A stretch of 64,000 nt of DNA from Pristionchus mayeri (Eukaryota; Nematoda; Chromadorea; Rhabditida; Neodiplogasteridae). Made by a program: the position numbers and the translations under genes. Below the pieces are notes generated by a model that ran no database searches, was not told the origin of the DNA, and saw nothing but the letters and a program-made list of their open reading frames with translations. Shown one piece after another: positions 33,943-45,500 of the stretch (position 1 is its first letter; every line of letters starts with the position of its first letter). The stretch is from the NCBI GenBank assembly GCA_036245805.1, contig BTRK01000001.1:7440001-7504000 (forward strand), in the 5' to 3' direction.

Positions 33943-34039
33943 TGTTGCGCCCCTTTTGTTAGCCAGAGTGAATGTGTGAGAGAAGGAAGAACAAAAATCA
34001 GAAAATTGGCTTATAGAATGACAAAAAAGGGAGGAAAAT

Positions 34040-34102
34040 GAGAGATAGAGCAAGGTCACCTGAGAGATAGAGCAAGGTCACCTGAGAGATAGAGCAAGGT
34101 CA
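34040..34102 (-). repeat. Three 22-bp tandem repeats at the LINE 5' end
   Basis: The unit GAGAGATAGAGCAAGGTCAC(CT) occurs 2.9 times at the 5' boundary. Tandem units at a 5' end are known as promoter-bearing monomers in some LINEs. A promoter function here is only inferred. Confidence 0.7.
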
Positions 34103-35048
34103 ATTGCATATGCAAATGTAGGGTAGCACATACTAGTTACAATGAAGCAACACCCAAGTGGCTAGCTCGAATCTCCAGCGAAGGTCGATCCGTTGCCGGA
34201 TTGTCCGCCCCCCGGGCGCTTTAATCTTGCATTATGGGGCTACTTTACCATTGGTGAAATTTAAGAAATCGCATCATTTCCTTTTCGAATGAGATTTTTT
34301 CCAAAATCCGATTATTGGACTATCCGATCAAAATTTTGACTTTTGTTGATTATTTTTAGAGTCAATTTTCTAAATTCACGGGAATGCCGCCACTATGTGA
34401 AGCTATTGAGTGAAAGGTCAAGGGTAGCTGATGCCAACGAACACAAAAACGTGTGACTTATATGTATCATCTAAGCAGGAAGCTGTTAAATACATTCATT
34501 TCGATATGCAAATTTCGTCATAAAAATGTTGATGACTGCAGATTTTGGTTGCAGTAATGAATGTTCACAATAACGCAATATTAAACTCCTCAGGGGAGTA
34601 ACTTTATGCTGAGATAGGTTTGGTTTCGATAAGGCAATGCGAACGGAAGCACGGTGAAGGGAAGTGAATTTGGTCACGATTAGCTGAACCCAACAGTGAA
34701 ATTAACTCCTATTGTGAGCAGGTCATTTGCGCCAAACACGATTCACGTGTATATTCGTGATGCACGTTCATCACACTTCCCGACAGTGTTGATGATTTCA
34801 CCTGATCACTACACACTGGAAAGCTCTAACCTGTTAAAGTCATACCGAAATTCGTAGTCGAGACTACTTTGACCTCGCACTATGGCCACACAACGATCTC
34901 AGTAGGTATGTACTAAAGTGCGCTTAAGAGAGAATCCATGCACTCATAATATATGATAATCAAAATGAAAATCAATTAGAGCCAAAGACCGGAATATGTG
35001 AAAAGCTTCACCAGTTGAAATTGGAAAAAAACTTATGCACCAACCTGA

Positions 35049-35640
35049 TAATTGAGACTAGTATTTTCGAAGTCTCATTCGGCATGCAACATTATTAGCC
35101 AAGGTTTGGATTAAATGTAAACTCGTTTTTTGTATCACTTTCTATTTGATACAAAAGAGGGATCCGACAATCCCAAAGTGGCTCTGTGAAGAAACAACGT
35201 GCGTGACAATTCAGTCGAGTGTTTTCGAAGTCTCTTCGACATACGTGCCAGTCAAGACTTGAATGCGAACTCGTGTTTTATATCACTTCCGATTTGATAC
35301 AAAAGAGGGAACCGGCCGGATAAATGCGTACAACGATACAATGTGCCGCGCAATTTATTCCAGTATTTTTATAGCCACTAAAATGAGCTAAACCGTCATC
35401 TGAGGTTCTGATTGAATGTGAACTCATCATTTGTATCACTTTCGGTTTGATACAAAAGATTGAGCCGAAGTGGCTGGGTGATAAAATAATGTGCATGACA
35501 CTTCATTCCAAATTTTTGAAGTTCTTTCGACATGCACGATTATTAGAAAATGATTTTTATTGAATGTGAACTCATCATCTGTATCACTTTTGTGTGAGGC
35601 CATAATATAGTTAGCCTAGAGAAACGACACATTACGATCG
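35049..35640. repeat. Diverged satellite monomers, left of copy A gene
   Basis: About four diverged 157-bp monomers, each with GTATCACTTTC...TTTGATACAAAAG followed by a GGAACCGG/GGATCCGAC-type block. The first completes the monomer broken at 27979. The remaining DNA to 35787 (CTAGAGAAACGACACATTAC and so on) is also found at 52920 and 55750, so it belongs to the triplicated segment. Confidence 0.75.
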
Positions 35641-35787
35641 TAAACAAGTGAGTGAAGAAGCTCAAAAAATACAGCTGAGGGCTTCATGTGATTTATGTTT
35701 CTTCGATCAGTGACTGGTGCGGACTGAAATGCACAATTAGAACAGCCGGATGATATGATAATCTGTATTTTCAATTCTAAGGTTCAC

Positions 35788-36860
35788 TCATAAAGTTATA
35801 GAGTATGTGAAATGTTGATAGTCAAGACGCGTTTCTTGAAAAAAAAATTGAAGAACCCACACTGCTCGATATAACCTTCCTTTGGTAAGCTGATACGCAT
35901 CTAGTCCGTGCTCGCGCGCGAATTCCTCACGGAGTTGCTGCAATTTATGGTAGTTCATGTCTGACTCGCCCCATTTTCGACACTTTCTCCCGCAATGACC
36001 TACGTGTGAAAGGGAATCGTAACGGGTCATATAACTATTTGGTGACGGTGCTGAAGCGATATCGATTTATAAATGATAATTAAGCAGATTCCTCCTCACC
36101 TCACTCGTCATCCTCTCTCCCTTACTGCACCAGTAACAGAGGACGAAGACGGCGAAGACCAGCAGGATGATGCCCGTCGTGCCGGCTGTGACCCACTCTG
36201 AAGAGAGCGCTAATCAACTACCGCAATATGGCATTTGAAAAGGGTTAGACGATAAGGCCAATTTTTCTAGGGTGCTATCGATCCGCTATGACTTATTTTA
36301 TAAAAAAACAAAAGGAAGAAATGATTGGTTTTCCTGAATTATGTCACACTTTATCACTAGTGTGACACATATCGCATTGCTTAATGAAGTATTGCATCTC
36401 TGGAGAAAGTGATTTCTCTTTTCTTCTCTATATCAACCTGAGCCTCAGCAGATTGCGAGCATGACACAGGGAAAGGCTTCTGAGTGCGCTCTCAACGTAC
36501 CCGCGAAAGAGAACGTTGAATGAAGAAACAATTTCTAACGCTATCGCTTCTTGACACATCTCACCACCACCTCCCCACTTCATACGCTCTTACAACGATA
36601 CTTAGCCAAGTAAAAGTAATGAGGTCGATATTTCCAGCGTGAATTCACTGACTCCGCGAAAATTACTGATAAACCCGTCTTAGCGACTAGTAATCACTAG
36701 TAGTACCGTCGTTTCTGTCTTCTCCCTCTCTCCTTATTTCACGTACTATCTCGCCGGTTAGACAAAGCGAGAAATCATGCGAAATGTAGTCAATCACAAA
36801 TTGTCAGCATGACTCACCGTCAATCGTCAGTCCTTCCTCAGGCTCGTCTGGCTGATTCAT
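35788..36860 (-). CDS. Small single-pass membrane protein, copy A
   Basis: Unrecognised. Three exons: 36818-36860 (MNQPDEPEEGLTID), 36105-36197 and 35788-35999, giving 115 residues. Exon 2 encodes one membrane span (GIILLVFAVFVLCYW) followed by CSKGERMTS. Exon 3 encodes a charged helix (HKLQQLREEFAREHGLDAYQ) then a short tail. The acidic N-terminus lacks a signal peptide. Positive residues after the span suggest the N-terminus faces outward (type III), which is inferred. Exon 2 ends in overlapping donors (A/GTGAG/GTGAGG). Only the inner one keeps exon 3 in frame here, whereas copy C uses the outer one. The ATG was chosen because it matches the start of copies B and C. Confidence 0.7.
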
Positions 36861-38150
36861 CTTTCCTCTAGCTCCTCTTCACCACTCCTACCTTTCCCCG
36901 ACTGGCGAGCAGACCTGTCATTGGTGCTTCTAGGCATTTTATTAAGCAAGCAATCGAATGTCTAACGACCAAAGATCAATATGGTGAAAATGACGAGAGC
37001 ACGGTCCATTTCTTTATATGGCACATTAGTTTGATGGAATGTACGAAAAAAGATTGATTAAATAGAGAAAGTAAAGTTGAGCTTGGAATCCCATTCACGG
37101 CTCGAGGATGACCATGTCAACTGAGAGTCGGGATGAATGAAGAAGAAACAATAGGCCTCGTACTCTCTCTGCTTCCCGTGATCTTTCTCGCTCTCTGGCC
37201 TTTACTAGTGAGCTAGAGAGTGTGGCATGAAGAGAAGGTGAGTCACAAGCCATGCATGACACTTCAACGAAACTCCATTTCCCACCTTGAGAATAGCCAC
37301 TTTTTCCCTTTTTTCAGGGAGAGAGAGGATAGCTTATCCTTCCGCGCTCCATTTCGTAGTGCAGACTAGCGATGTCAAAACGGCGCGCGCTCTCCTCATT
37401 TCACACGCTCTCTCGCTCTGTCTGACCTGTGAGAGAGCGTGTGAAACGAGGAGAGTGCGCGCCGTTTTGGAATCTCTAGTGCAGACCATTGCAGGATCCT
37501 GCAGAATTGAGATGATCCTTTCAGCGAAGCCACATGTATATGCAAGAGAAGATGGCAATGACACTTGTGAAAATCCAGTTACCACCTTGAGAATAGCAAT
37601 GTTTTCATGTTCTCAGTGTGAGAGGATGACTTTCATGTTCCATCACATGGTCTCCCTCGTCGAAAAGAGTATGTTGAGATTCCGCATGATTTAGAGGGTT
37701 ATTCCTTGTGAGGCCATATGTGATTCATCGGGAAGTCATACAAAGCACATCAACGAAACTCCCGTTGCCACCCCCATTCATTCGATAGCACTGGGAAAGC
37801 TCTATTACATGTGAAAAAAATGAGCTGCTTCTTTACCTACACTTTTGAGAAAATTGACCTACAATGTAGCGTGGTTAAAATTTACCTTTAGACAAAATGA
37901 ACGAAATAGATCGATAGAGCTTGAAAAAAGAGTCGGGGTCACTCAGGGGTCAATTTTGCTCTATCTTTCACTATAACCTGAAAAATAGCTCTCAACGTAG
38001 GAGATGTCTAGGTCCGACCCGGTGTAGTGAAGTCCAAAATGAAGTCAGCATAATGAGACTTTGGGGGAGTGTCAGACATGCCTTAGGATGCCCAAATCCA
38101 GTTAGAACCCATTTCACGTTTTCCCTCCATTCCCTAGAATGGCGATATTA
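36861..38150. repeat. Segmental duplication block (copy A flank)
   Basis: Shares long stretches with 53400-54300 and 57790-58640, for example TTTATATGGCACATTAGTTT, GAAACAATAGGCCTCGTACT and GACACTTCAACGAAACTCC. It lies directly upstream of copy A exon 1, as in the other copies, so it contains the shared promoter region. No coding signal of its own. Confidence 0.75.
37366..37476. repeat. Hairpin MITE with empty sites in the paralogous segments
   Basis: The arms CAAAACGGCGCGCGCTCTCC and GGAGAGTGCGCGCCGTTTTG surround a CTCTCTC stem. TAGTGCAGAC flanks it on both sides (37357 and 37477). The corresponding places at about 53940 and 58285 read straight through (GTCGTGCAGACC) with no insertion. Confidence 0.8.
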
Positions 38151-38159
38151 GCTCGATTC

Positions 38160-40475
38160 TCTGGCGAGAGGCGTGATATTTGGCATGTTGTACTATTAGC
38201 CAAGGTTTGGATTAAATGCGAGTTCGTCTTTTGTATCACTTTCAATTTGATACAAAAGAGGGACACGACCATCACAAAGTGGCAGTGCGATGAAATAACG
38301 TTCTTGACAATTCAGACTAGTATTTTGGAAGCCTCATCGGCATTCAAGATTATTAGCCAAGGTTTAGATTGAATGGGAACTCGTTTTTGCATCATTTTCA
38401 GTTTGATACAAAACAGAAGTAGAGTAACCACCTCACTTTCCACCTTCCACTTCGCAGGTATACGGTAGGTCAAAGTCGGCCACTTCCCAGGTATACGGTA
38501 GGTCAAAGTCGACCACTTCCCAGGTATACGGAAGCTAGCGCGGGAGCCATCACGTATACGTTAGCTAGCGCGGGAGGGTAGCTCAACTAATCGATGGCTC
38601 ACCCAATTTATTGATCACTTGGTAGATTGCATGCCGCTGATGCTGAAGCTTCGAAAATACTTGTCTGAATTATCAGACGCTGTGTTTCATTCAATAGCGA
38701 TTTTGAGATTTCAGGGTCCATTTTTTGTATCAAACCGAAAGTGATGCAAAATACGAGTTCGCTTTTAATCCATGTCTTGATTAACAATCTTGCTTGTCGA
38801 ATAGACATCGAAAATTCTGGACTGAATTGTCAGGAACGTGTTTTTTATCGCACAACCACTTCGAGGTTGCCGAGTCTCTGTTTTGTATCAAACTGAAAGT
38901 GATGCGAAAACGTGTTCCCATTCAATCTAAACCTTGGCTAATAATCTTGCATGCCGCTGAGGCTGAAGCTTCAAATACTAGTCTCAATTATCAGACACGT
39001 TACTCAATCGAACAGCCACTTTGAGATTGCCGGGTCCATTTTTTTTTATCAAACCGAAAGTGATACAAAATACGAGTTCGCATTCAATCCAAACCTTGGA
39101 TAATAATATTGCATGCCGATGAGGCTTCCAAAATACTAGTCAGAATTGTCAAGAACTTTGTTTCATCGCACAGCCACTTTGTGATTGTAATGTCCCACTT
39201 TTGTATCAAACTGAAAGTGATGCAAAAACGAGTTCCCATTCAACCTAAACCTTGGCTAATAATATTGCATGCCGATAAGGCTTCCAAAATACTGGTCAGA
39301 ATTGTCAAGAACTTTGTTTCATCGCACAGCCACTATGTGATTGTAATGTCCCACTTTTGTATCAAACCGAAAGTGATACAAAAGACGAACTCGTATTCAA
39401 TCCAAACATTGGCTAATAATATGCCATGGCTAATAGGCTTCATAAATACTAGTCTCAATTATCAGACACGTTGCTCAATCGAACAGCCACTTTGCCGAGA
39501 TTGCCGGGTCCATTTTTTTGTATCAAACCGAAAGTGACGCAAACACGAGTTCCCATTCAATCTAAACCTTGGCTAATAATCTTACATGCCGCTGAGGCTG
39601 AAGCTTCGAAAATACTTGTCTGAATTATCAGACGCTGTGTTTCATTCAATAGCGATTTTGAGATTTCCGGGTCCATTTTTTGTATCAAACCGAAAGTGAT
39701 ACAAAATACGAGTTCGCTTTTAATCCATGCCTTGATTAACAATCTTGCTTGTCGAATAGACATCGAAAATTCTAGACTGAATTGTCAGGAACGTGTTTTT
39801 ATCGCACAACCACTTCGAGGTTGCTGAGTCTCTGTTTTGTATCAAACCGAAAGTGACGCAAACACGAGTTCCCGTTCAATCTAAACCTTGGCTAATAATC
39901 TTGCATGCCGCTGAGGCTGAAGCTTCGAAAATACTTGTCTGAATTATCAGACGCTGTGTTTCATTCAATAGCGATTTTGAGATTTCCGGGTCCATTTTTT
40001 GTATCAAACCGAAAGTGATACAAAATACGAGTTCGCTTTTAATCCATGTCTTGATTAACAATCTTGCTTGTCGAATAGACATCGAAAATTCTGGACTGAA
40101 TTGTCAGGAACGTGTTTTTTATCGCACAACCACTTCGAGGTTGCCGAGTCTCTGTTTTGTATCAAACTGAAAGTGATGCAAAAACGTGTTCCCATTCAAT
40201 CTAAACCTTGGCTAATAATCTTGCATGCCGCTGAGGCTGAAGCTTCGAAAATACTTGTCTGAATTATCAGACGCTGTGTTTCATTCAATAGCGATTTTGA
40301 GATTTCCGGGTCCATTTTTTGTATCAAACCGAAAGTGATACAAAATACGAGTTCGCTTTTAATCCATGCCTTGATTAACAATCTTGCTTATCGAATAGAC
40401 ATTGAAAATTCTAGACTGAATTGTCAGAAACGTGTTTTTTATCGCACAACCACTTCGTGGTTGCCGAGTCTCTGT
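38160..40475. repeat. 157-bp satellite array (left, mostly inverted orientation)
   Basis: Tandem monomers of about 157 bp. In this orientation the mark is TTTTGTATCAAACCGAAAGT, an imperfect palindrome (GTATCA...TGATAC in the other sense), followed by AATACGAGTTCGC and AATCTAAACCTTGGCTAATA. The first monomer (38160-38420) is in the opposite orientation. A minisatellite of GGTATACGG(T/A)AG units interrupts the array at 38450-38620. Open frames across it, such as 39109-39537, are by-products of the repeat. Confidence 0.9.
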
Positions 40476-40640
40476 TAGTAGAGTAACCACCTCACTTTCC
40501 ACCTTCCACTTCGCAGGAATACGGTAGGTCAAAGTCGACCACTTCCCAGGTATACGGAAGCTAGCGCGGGAGCCACCAGGTATACGGTAGCTAGCGCGGG
40601 AGCCATCAGGTATACGTTAGCTAGCGCGGGAGGGTAGCTC
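40476..40640. repeat. Minisatellite GGTATACGGTAGCTAGCGCG
   Basis: About five units of roughly 30-35 bp built on AGGTATACG and GCTAGCGCGGGAGCCA. The same array is at 38450-38620, and its mirror is at 47659-47822 in the other palindrome arm. Confidence 0.8.
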
Positions 40641-40879
40641 AACTAATCGATAGCTCACCCAATTTATTGATCACTTGGTAGATCACGTGGACAGACCTGT
40701 GGATTACGGTAGCCCACTTTTGATCTACCTCAGATCCCCAAGTTGCATTCCCTCCACTCAGTCCTCCCAGCCGCGGCCTCCTCCCTAAGAAAGATTTATG
40801 AATCGACGAGAGACTGTGTAGTTTGAGGAGAGTGCAGGGGGAGGGCACGCTTGGCAAGCTGTACTAGAGACCCCACGCA

Positions 40880-41760
40880 ATAAAGGGATAGAGGATGCCG
40901 AAAATCTTTCTGAATTGCGGTTCGTCCACCCTTTAAGAACAACTATTGCGATTTCTTTTTCATATCAATTCATCACCATGTATAGTCATCCAGAGCTATA
41001 GGCCACACTTTGGAAGAGAGATTGCAGGAGAGTGTGAGAGAAGTAGATGCCAGCTGCTTTGAACTTTACAACATGCGAGAGAATACTTCATATACACTTC
41101 TCTACCTCCTTTTCATCACTTACATATTGCGAAATCAAGTAAAGATAAACTAAATCAATATACTGTACACCTTCTTCTAACAAAGACTCGCTGATGACTC
41201 AATTATCTGATCACAAAGTCATCTCCCACGCACAAGACATTATTACATGTCAGAGGAGTGGGGCAAAGACCCTTGAAGGAAGATAGGAATTGAAGCATCA
41301 ACATTGCACTGAATTACCACTCCTCCCTTTTAAGAACAACTTTCATTTGCCATGCCTTCTTTATATCTACTGAAGCCCATACATGATCATCCAAATCAAT
41401 AGGTCAAGCCTTGGAAGAGTTATTGCAGGAGAGTGTGAGAAATAGGCGCCAGCTGTGTTGGACGGCACTTACTTTACAACATGAGATAGACACTGCATGG
41501 AGATACTCCACTCTTTCATGTCTCACACACACTTCTTACGAAATCAGGTAACATAAACTCAATCAATACATTACACATCTTCTAACAAAGGCTCTCCGAT
41601 GACTCACTTCTCTAAAGACAACGCAATTTCACAACACACACATGATTATAAGCCAGAGAAGTGGGGTAATAGCACTAGGGGGATTGAACCATCAACCTTT
41701 AGATCATGAACAGGAAGCACTATCACTGAACTATCCCTTACATTTAGTCTTCTGCTTTAC
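40880..41760. repeat. Two diverged tandem units of about 430 bp (palindrome left arm)
   Basis: 40900-41330 and 41335-41760 share CTTCTAACAAAG, GGAAGAG...TATTGCAGGAGAGTGTGAGA and CAGCTG in order. The mirror copy is at 46540-47420. No gene is recognised apart from the tRNA-like relic at the end of the second unit. Confidence 0.6.
41678..41740 (-). pseudogene. tRNA-like relic
   Basis: The minus strand has an A-box-like TAGTTCAGTGATAGTGC and a B-box-like GGTTCAATCCCCC about 35 nt apart, flanked by GGG/CCC. The anticodon stem is not well formed. It may be a decayed tRNA or a tRNA-derived SINE head. A poorer copy lies about 390 bp upstream. Confidence 0.4.
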
Positions 41761-42031
41761 ATTGACTCTCACAGCTAGGATCTCAGAACAACACAGAGGA
41801 CTTCTCACATTTTATGCAGAATTATTTTAGTAATCACTTGATTACTCTACATCATTCTCACATGAATAACTGAATAGCTGTTTTCAAGTGGAGTGTAGAT
41901 TTCACAACTACGCGCTTCATCCTTTATTTTCTTTCACACCAGTGCTATTGCTGTGCATATTTCGCAATTTCTCGTCCATCAAATGAAATTAGACTTGATT
42001 TCACCATTTCCTCACGCATTCAATCGTCAAA

Positions 42032-42335
42032 ATGTCTTCAGAGCAGGGTGGTCTCACTACTTCTTCCGTAAATAATTCAACTCAAACTTCCCAACGAACG
42101 AGCAAGTGGATGGTAAGTAGTTTTTTTTGTCCTCAATACCATTACATAATCACGTGTCCAGAGTAAGCGCCAGTGGGCAATCATGCCTCGTGGCGTATTC
42201 ATTCTACTCTGTAGCAAGTGCATTTCCCGCTTTCGCGATGAGCCATTTCGTAAGGCAGAAGATTGTCAAGCTCTTCACCTCTCAGCATGTATGGAATGTG
42301 TTAAGCGAAACAAAGCATGTCGATTTGATCAATAA
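42032..42335 (+). CDS. Small cysteine-rich protein in palindrome, left-arm copy
   Basis: Unrecognised. Two exons, 42032-42112 and 42162-42335, separated by a 49-bp GTAAGT...GTCCAG intron, give 84 residues. The ATG has a good AAAATGT context. The N-terminal 27 residues are rich in Ser, Thr and Gln. Exon 2 has six cysteines arranged CSKC, DCQALHL, then SACMECVKRNKACRFD. The last pattern (C-x2-C-x6-C among basic residues) resembles half of a zinc-cluster DNA-binding site, but that is only a resemblance. AATAAA overlaps the stop and another polyadenylation-like AATAAAGG follows at 42447. The identical copy at 45963-46266 supports recent duplication or ongoing conversion. Confidence 0.5.
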
Positions 42336-42599
42336 ATCATAAAAATCAGTAGTCATTTTACCCTGCAATCACCGACCGGAGAGTGTTCGTTCTGTAATTG
42401 AATGACAAATGCATTCCATGTAATGTATTTCTCATGATCGATTGCTAATAAAGGATTTTGCTGAAATCTATCTGATACCTACAAGTCTGAAAAATGATCT
42501 ACATCGTATGATTTGCAGTCTGCAGTTTAGTACATGTACTTGTTTATGAAGCACACACGTATCGAATAAGTAATAGTATTATTCTATGCACGCGTTGAA

Positions 42600-45500
42600 C
42601 AACATATTTTACAGGCAATCTATTCCAAAATGGTATTTTTGTGAGAACTATGGACTCAAATGACTTGTTTTTGGTGTATTCTACTGTAAATCACATCTTT
42701 TCTCCCAAAAGGACACACTTTTTTGCGCTATCTTTACTGAATTTGACATGTTTTGAGTGTATTCTGCCGTTAAAAGGCAGTATTTTGTACATTTCAGAGC
42801 AAATCTGACATTTTTTCCGACAATTCTGAGCTAATCTGGCATACCTTGCATGCATTTTGCGCAATACTTGCATGATCTGCGTGCATCTACCCACAAGTCC
42901 AGTCTTTTTGAGCCACACTCGCATGTTTGAGCGTATTCTGCACTGAAAGGTCATGTTTGTAGATATTCAGAGCAAATTTGACATATTTCTGGGGCCAATC
43001 AAGCATGCACTGCACGCATTTTGAACTGTACAGACATGATTTGCATGCATTCTACTCACCATTTCAGCCTTTTTTTGAGCCACACTCGCATGTTTTAAGT
43101 GTATTCTGAGTCAAAATAACCGCATTACCTCCTGATAAGACATGATTTTGTGTAATCTTTACTGAAAATGGCATGTTTTACAGTGTACTCTGCACTCAAA
43201 AGCCAAGCCTTATTACATTCAAAGGAAATCTGTTTTTGGAGTCAATCTGGCATATTTTGCATAAATTGTGAACCATTCTGACATGATTTGCCTGCATTCT
43301 ACCGACACTTTCAGTTAATGGACGTGATTATGGGCTATGAAAACCGGCTGGCATGTGTATTTCTTTAGTAGTATGAGCCAGCATGACATGTTCTGCGATC
43401 ATTTTGAGCTACTCTCACATGTTTTTGCACGTAATCTACACAAAAACACCGGTATTTTCCATTAATATGGTCTATTTCTTGTGTTTTCTTTATTGAAGGT
43501 GACATGTTTTAGGGTATTATGCACTAAAAAGGCAGGTCTATTCGAATTTTTGAGCAAACTTTGAATGATCATGACAAGTCGGAGTTGATGTGGAATACTG
43601 ATGTGAGGCTACTTTCCAAGATATCGAATAATTGGTAGGAATTTGAGAATGACATTCCTTTGAGCTCTATCGAGTGCAATTGCTTCGATCTCCGATATCA
43701 TTCCAACAAGGCAGTGAATCTCCGATCTTTTGGCTTGTTCAATTGCAGTATGGTGAAGAATTTTATATAGAAATTTCAAATGGCGAGTCATACGCCTATG
43801 CATGACTACCACTCTGAACTAAGATAGTTCCAGAGAATGATCCTTTGAGTAGTCTAAAGCTGCTTGTTAATGTGTTCTTGCAATTTTAGATCAATAGCGC
43901 GAGCCTCACATCAGATGATAATTTAATTTGCACGATCAGTCAGGCACACCATTGTGCACGAGGTTGACATGGTCTCTCAAATTCATCAGATTATCATCCA
44001 TTGACGTTGCTTGTAGTATACGCACATAACATGTCAAATTGGCAATTGCCCTACACATTTCAGATTTTGCTCTGAACAAGAACATGTATGCCTTTTTAGT
44101 ACATAATATACTCACACATCTCGTTTTCAGCAGCAAAGACAACGTATTAAACACACAATATTAGATGAAGTACGGGCATGTTTTCTCAGAATACGCTCAG
44201 GACATCCGAGTGGGGCTCAAAAATGATTGCAAAACATGTTGGCTAAACTCAGACTACTCAGAAAAACGCATGCCAGCAGGTTTCAAGGCCTAAAAGCATG
44301 TCTTATTGACTGAAATTACGGGTGGAATGCATTCAAACCATGCCATTATGGCTTAAAAGTCATGCAATGCATGCCAGATAAGCCCAGAATTGTCATAATC
44401 ATGCCAGATTTGTTCAAAATGTGAACAGGCGTGCATTTTAGTGCATAATATGCTCAAAACATGTCCTTTCAGCAAAGATAACACACGAACTACACTATAT
44501 TGAGTAAATATGAGTATTTTGGCATACAATACTCTCAAACGTATGCGAATGTGGATCAAAATGTAGCGCGAAATATGTCGGCTTAGCTCTGACCACTCAG
44601 AAAAACGCATACCTGCCGATTTCAGGGTCCACAATCATGCCCCATTCGCTGAAATTGTGTACACGTAAACCATGCCAGCATACCTCAAAATGCACGTAGA
44701 GTATTCCACATCAACTCCGACTTGTCATGATCATTCAAAGTTTGCTCAAAAATTCGAATAGACCTGCCTTTTTAGTGCATAATACCCTAAACATGTCACC
44801 TTCAATAAAGAAAACACAAGAAATAGACCATATTAATGGAAAATACCGGTGTTTTTGTGTAGATTACGTGCAAAAACATGTGAGAGTAGCTCAAAATGAT
44901 CGCAGAACATGTCATGCTGGCTCATACTACTAAAGAAATACACATGCCAGCCGGTTTTCATAGCCCATAATCACGTCCATTAACTGAAAGTGTCGGTAGA
45001 ATGCAGGCAAATCATGTCAGAATGGTTCACAATTTATGCAAAATATGCCAGATTGACTCCATAAACAGATTTCCTTTGAATGTAATAAGGCTTGGCTTTT
45101 GAGTGCAGAGTACACTGTAAAACATGCCATTTTCAGTAAAGATTACACAAAATCATGTCTTATCAGGAGGTAATGCGGGTATTTTGACTCAGAATACACT
45201 TAAAACATGCGAGTGTGGCTCAAAAAAAGGCTGAAATGGTGAGTAGAATGCATGCAAATCATGTCTGTACAGTTCAAAATGCGTGCAGTGCATGCTTGAT
45301 TGGCCCCAGAAATATGTCAAATTTGCTCTGAATATCTACAAACATGACTTTTCAGTGCAGAATACGCTCAAACATGCGAGTGTGGCTCAAAAAGACTGGA
45401 CTTGTGGGTAGATGCACGCAGATCATGCAAGTATTGCGCAAAATGCATGCAAGGTATGCCAGATTAGCTCAGAATTGTCGGAAAAAATGTCAGATTTGCT

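Larger units (their letters stand above)
28817..34104 (-). mobile_element. Non-LTR retrotransposon (LINE) with ORF1 and broken ORF2
   Basis: Minus-strand element with ORF1 (33163-33942) then ORF2 with an AP-type endonuclease and a reverse transcriptase. Its 3' end has an A-rich tail (TAAATAAAA) rather than a long poly-A. Its 5' end carries three copies of a 22-bp repeat. The foldback at 31828-32901 splits ORF2. Protein motifs fit the jockey/CR1 side of LINE diversity, but the clade is not settled. Confidence 0.88.
28411..34220. mobile_element. G-rich foldback element split by a LINE
   Basis: The ends share GGGGGGCGGACAATCCGGCA in opposite orientation (28419 and 34200). Its arms include TTCGCTGGAGATTCGAGCTA at 28452, with the mirror at 34170. 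The left arm and most of the right arm are together at 28411-28816, with the outer right arm at 34105-34220. The LINE lies between. Same family as 9879-10418. Confidence 0.8.
27980..35048. mobile_element. TA-flanked mariner-type element interrupted by nested insertions
   Basis: The left end TTAGGTTGGTGCATAAGTTT and the right end AAACTTATGCACCAACCTGA are inverted repeats with TA at 27978 and 35049. The element's own DNA is 27980-28410 plus 34221-35048, about 1.26 kb, the usual size of a mariner, but no clear transposase frame is left. The rest is inserted DNA described in the next entries. Confidence 0.8.

Noticed and set aside
33500..33979. 159-codon plus-strand frame at 33500-33979
   Set aside because: Antisense to LINE ORF1; its Arg/Glu-rich translation reflects the Ser/Pro-rich opposite strand.
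38160..40475. Regularly spaced repeats that might suggest a CRISPR array
   Set aside because: Eukaryotic context, contiguous 157-bp tandem monomers with no unique spacers, no cas genes.
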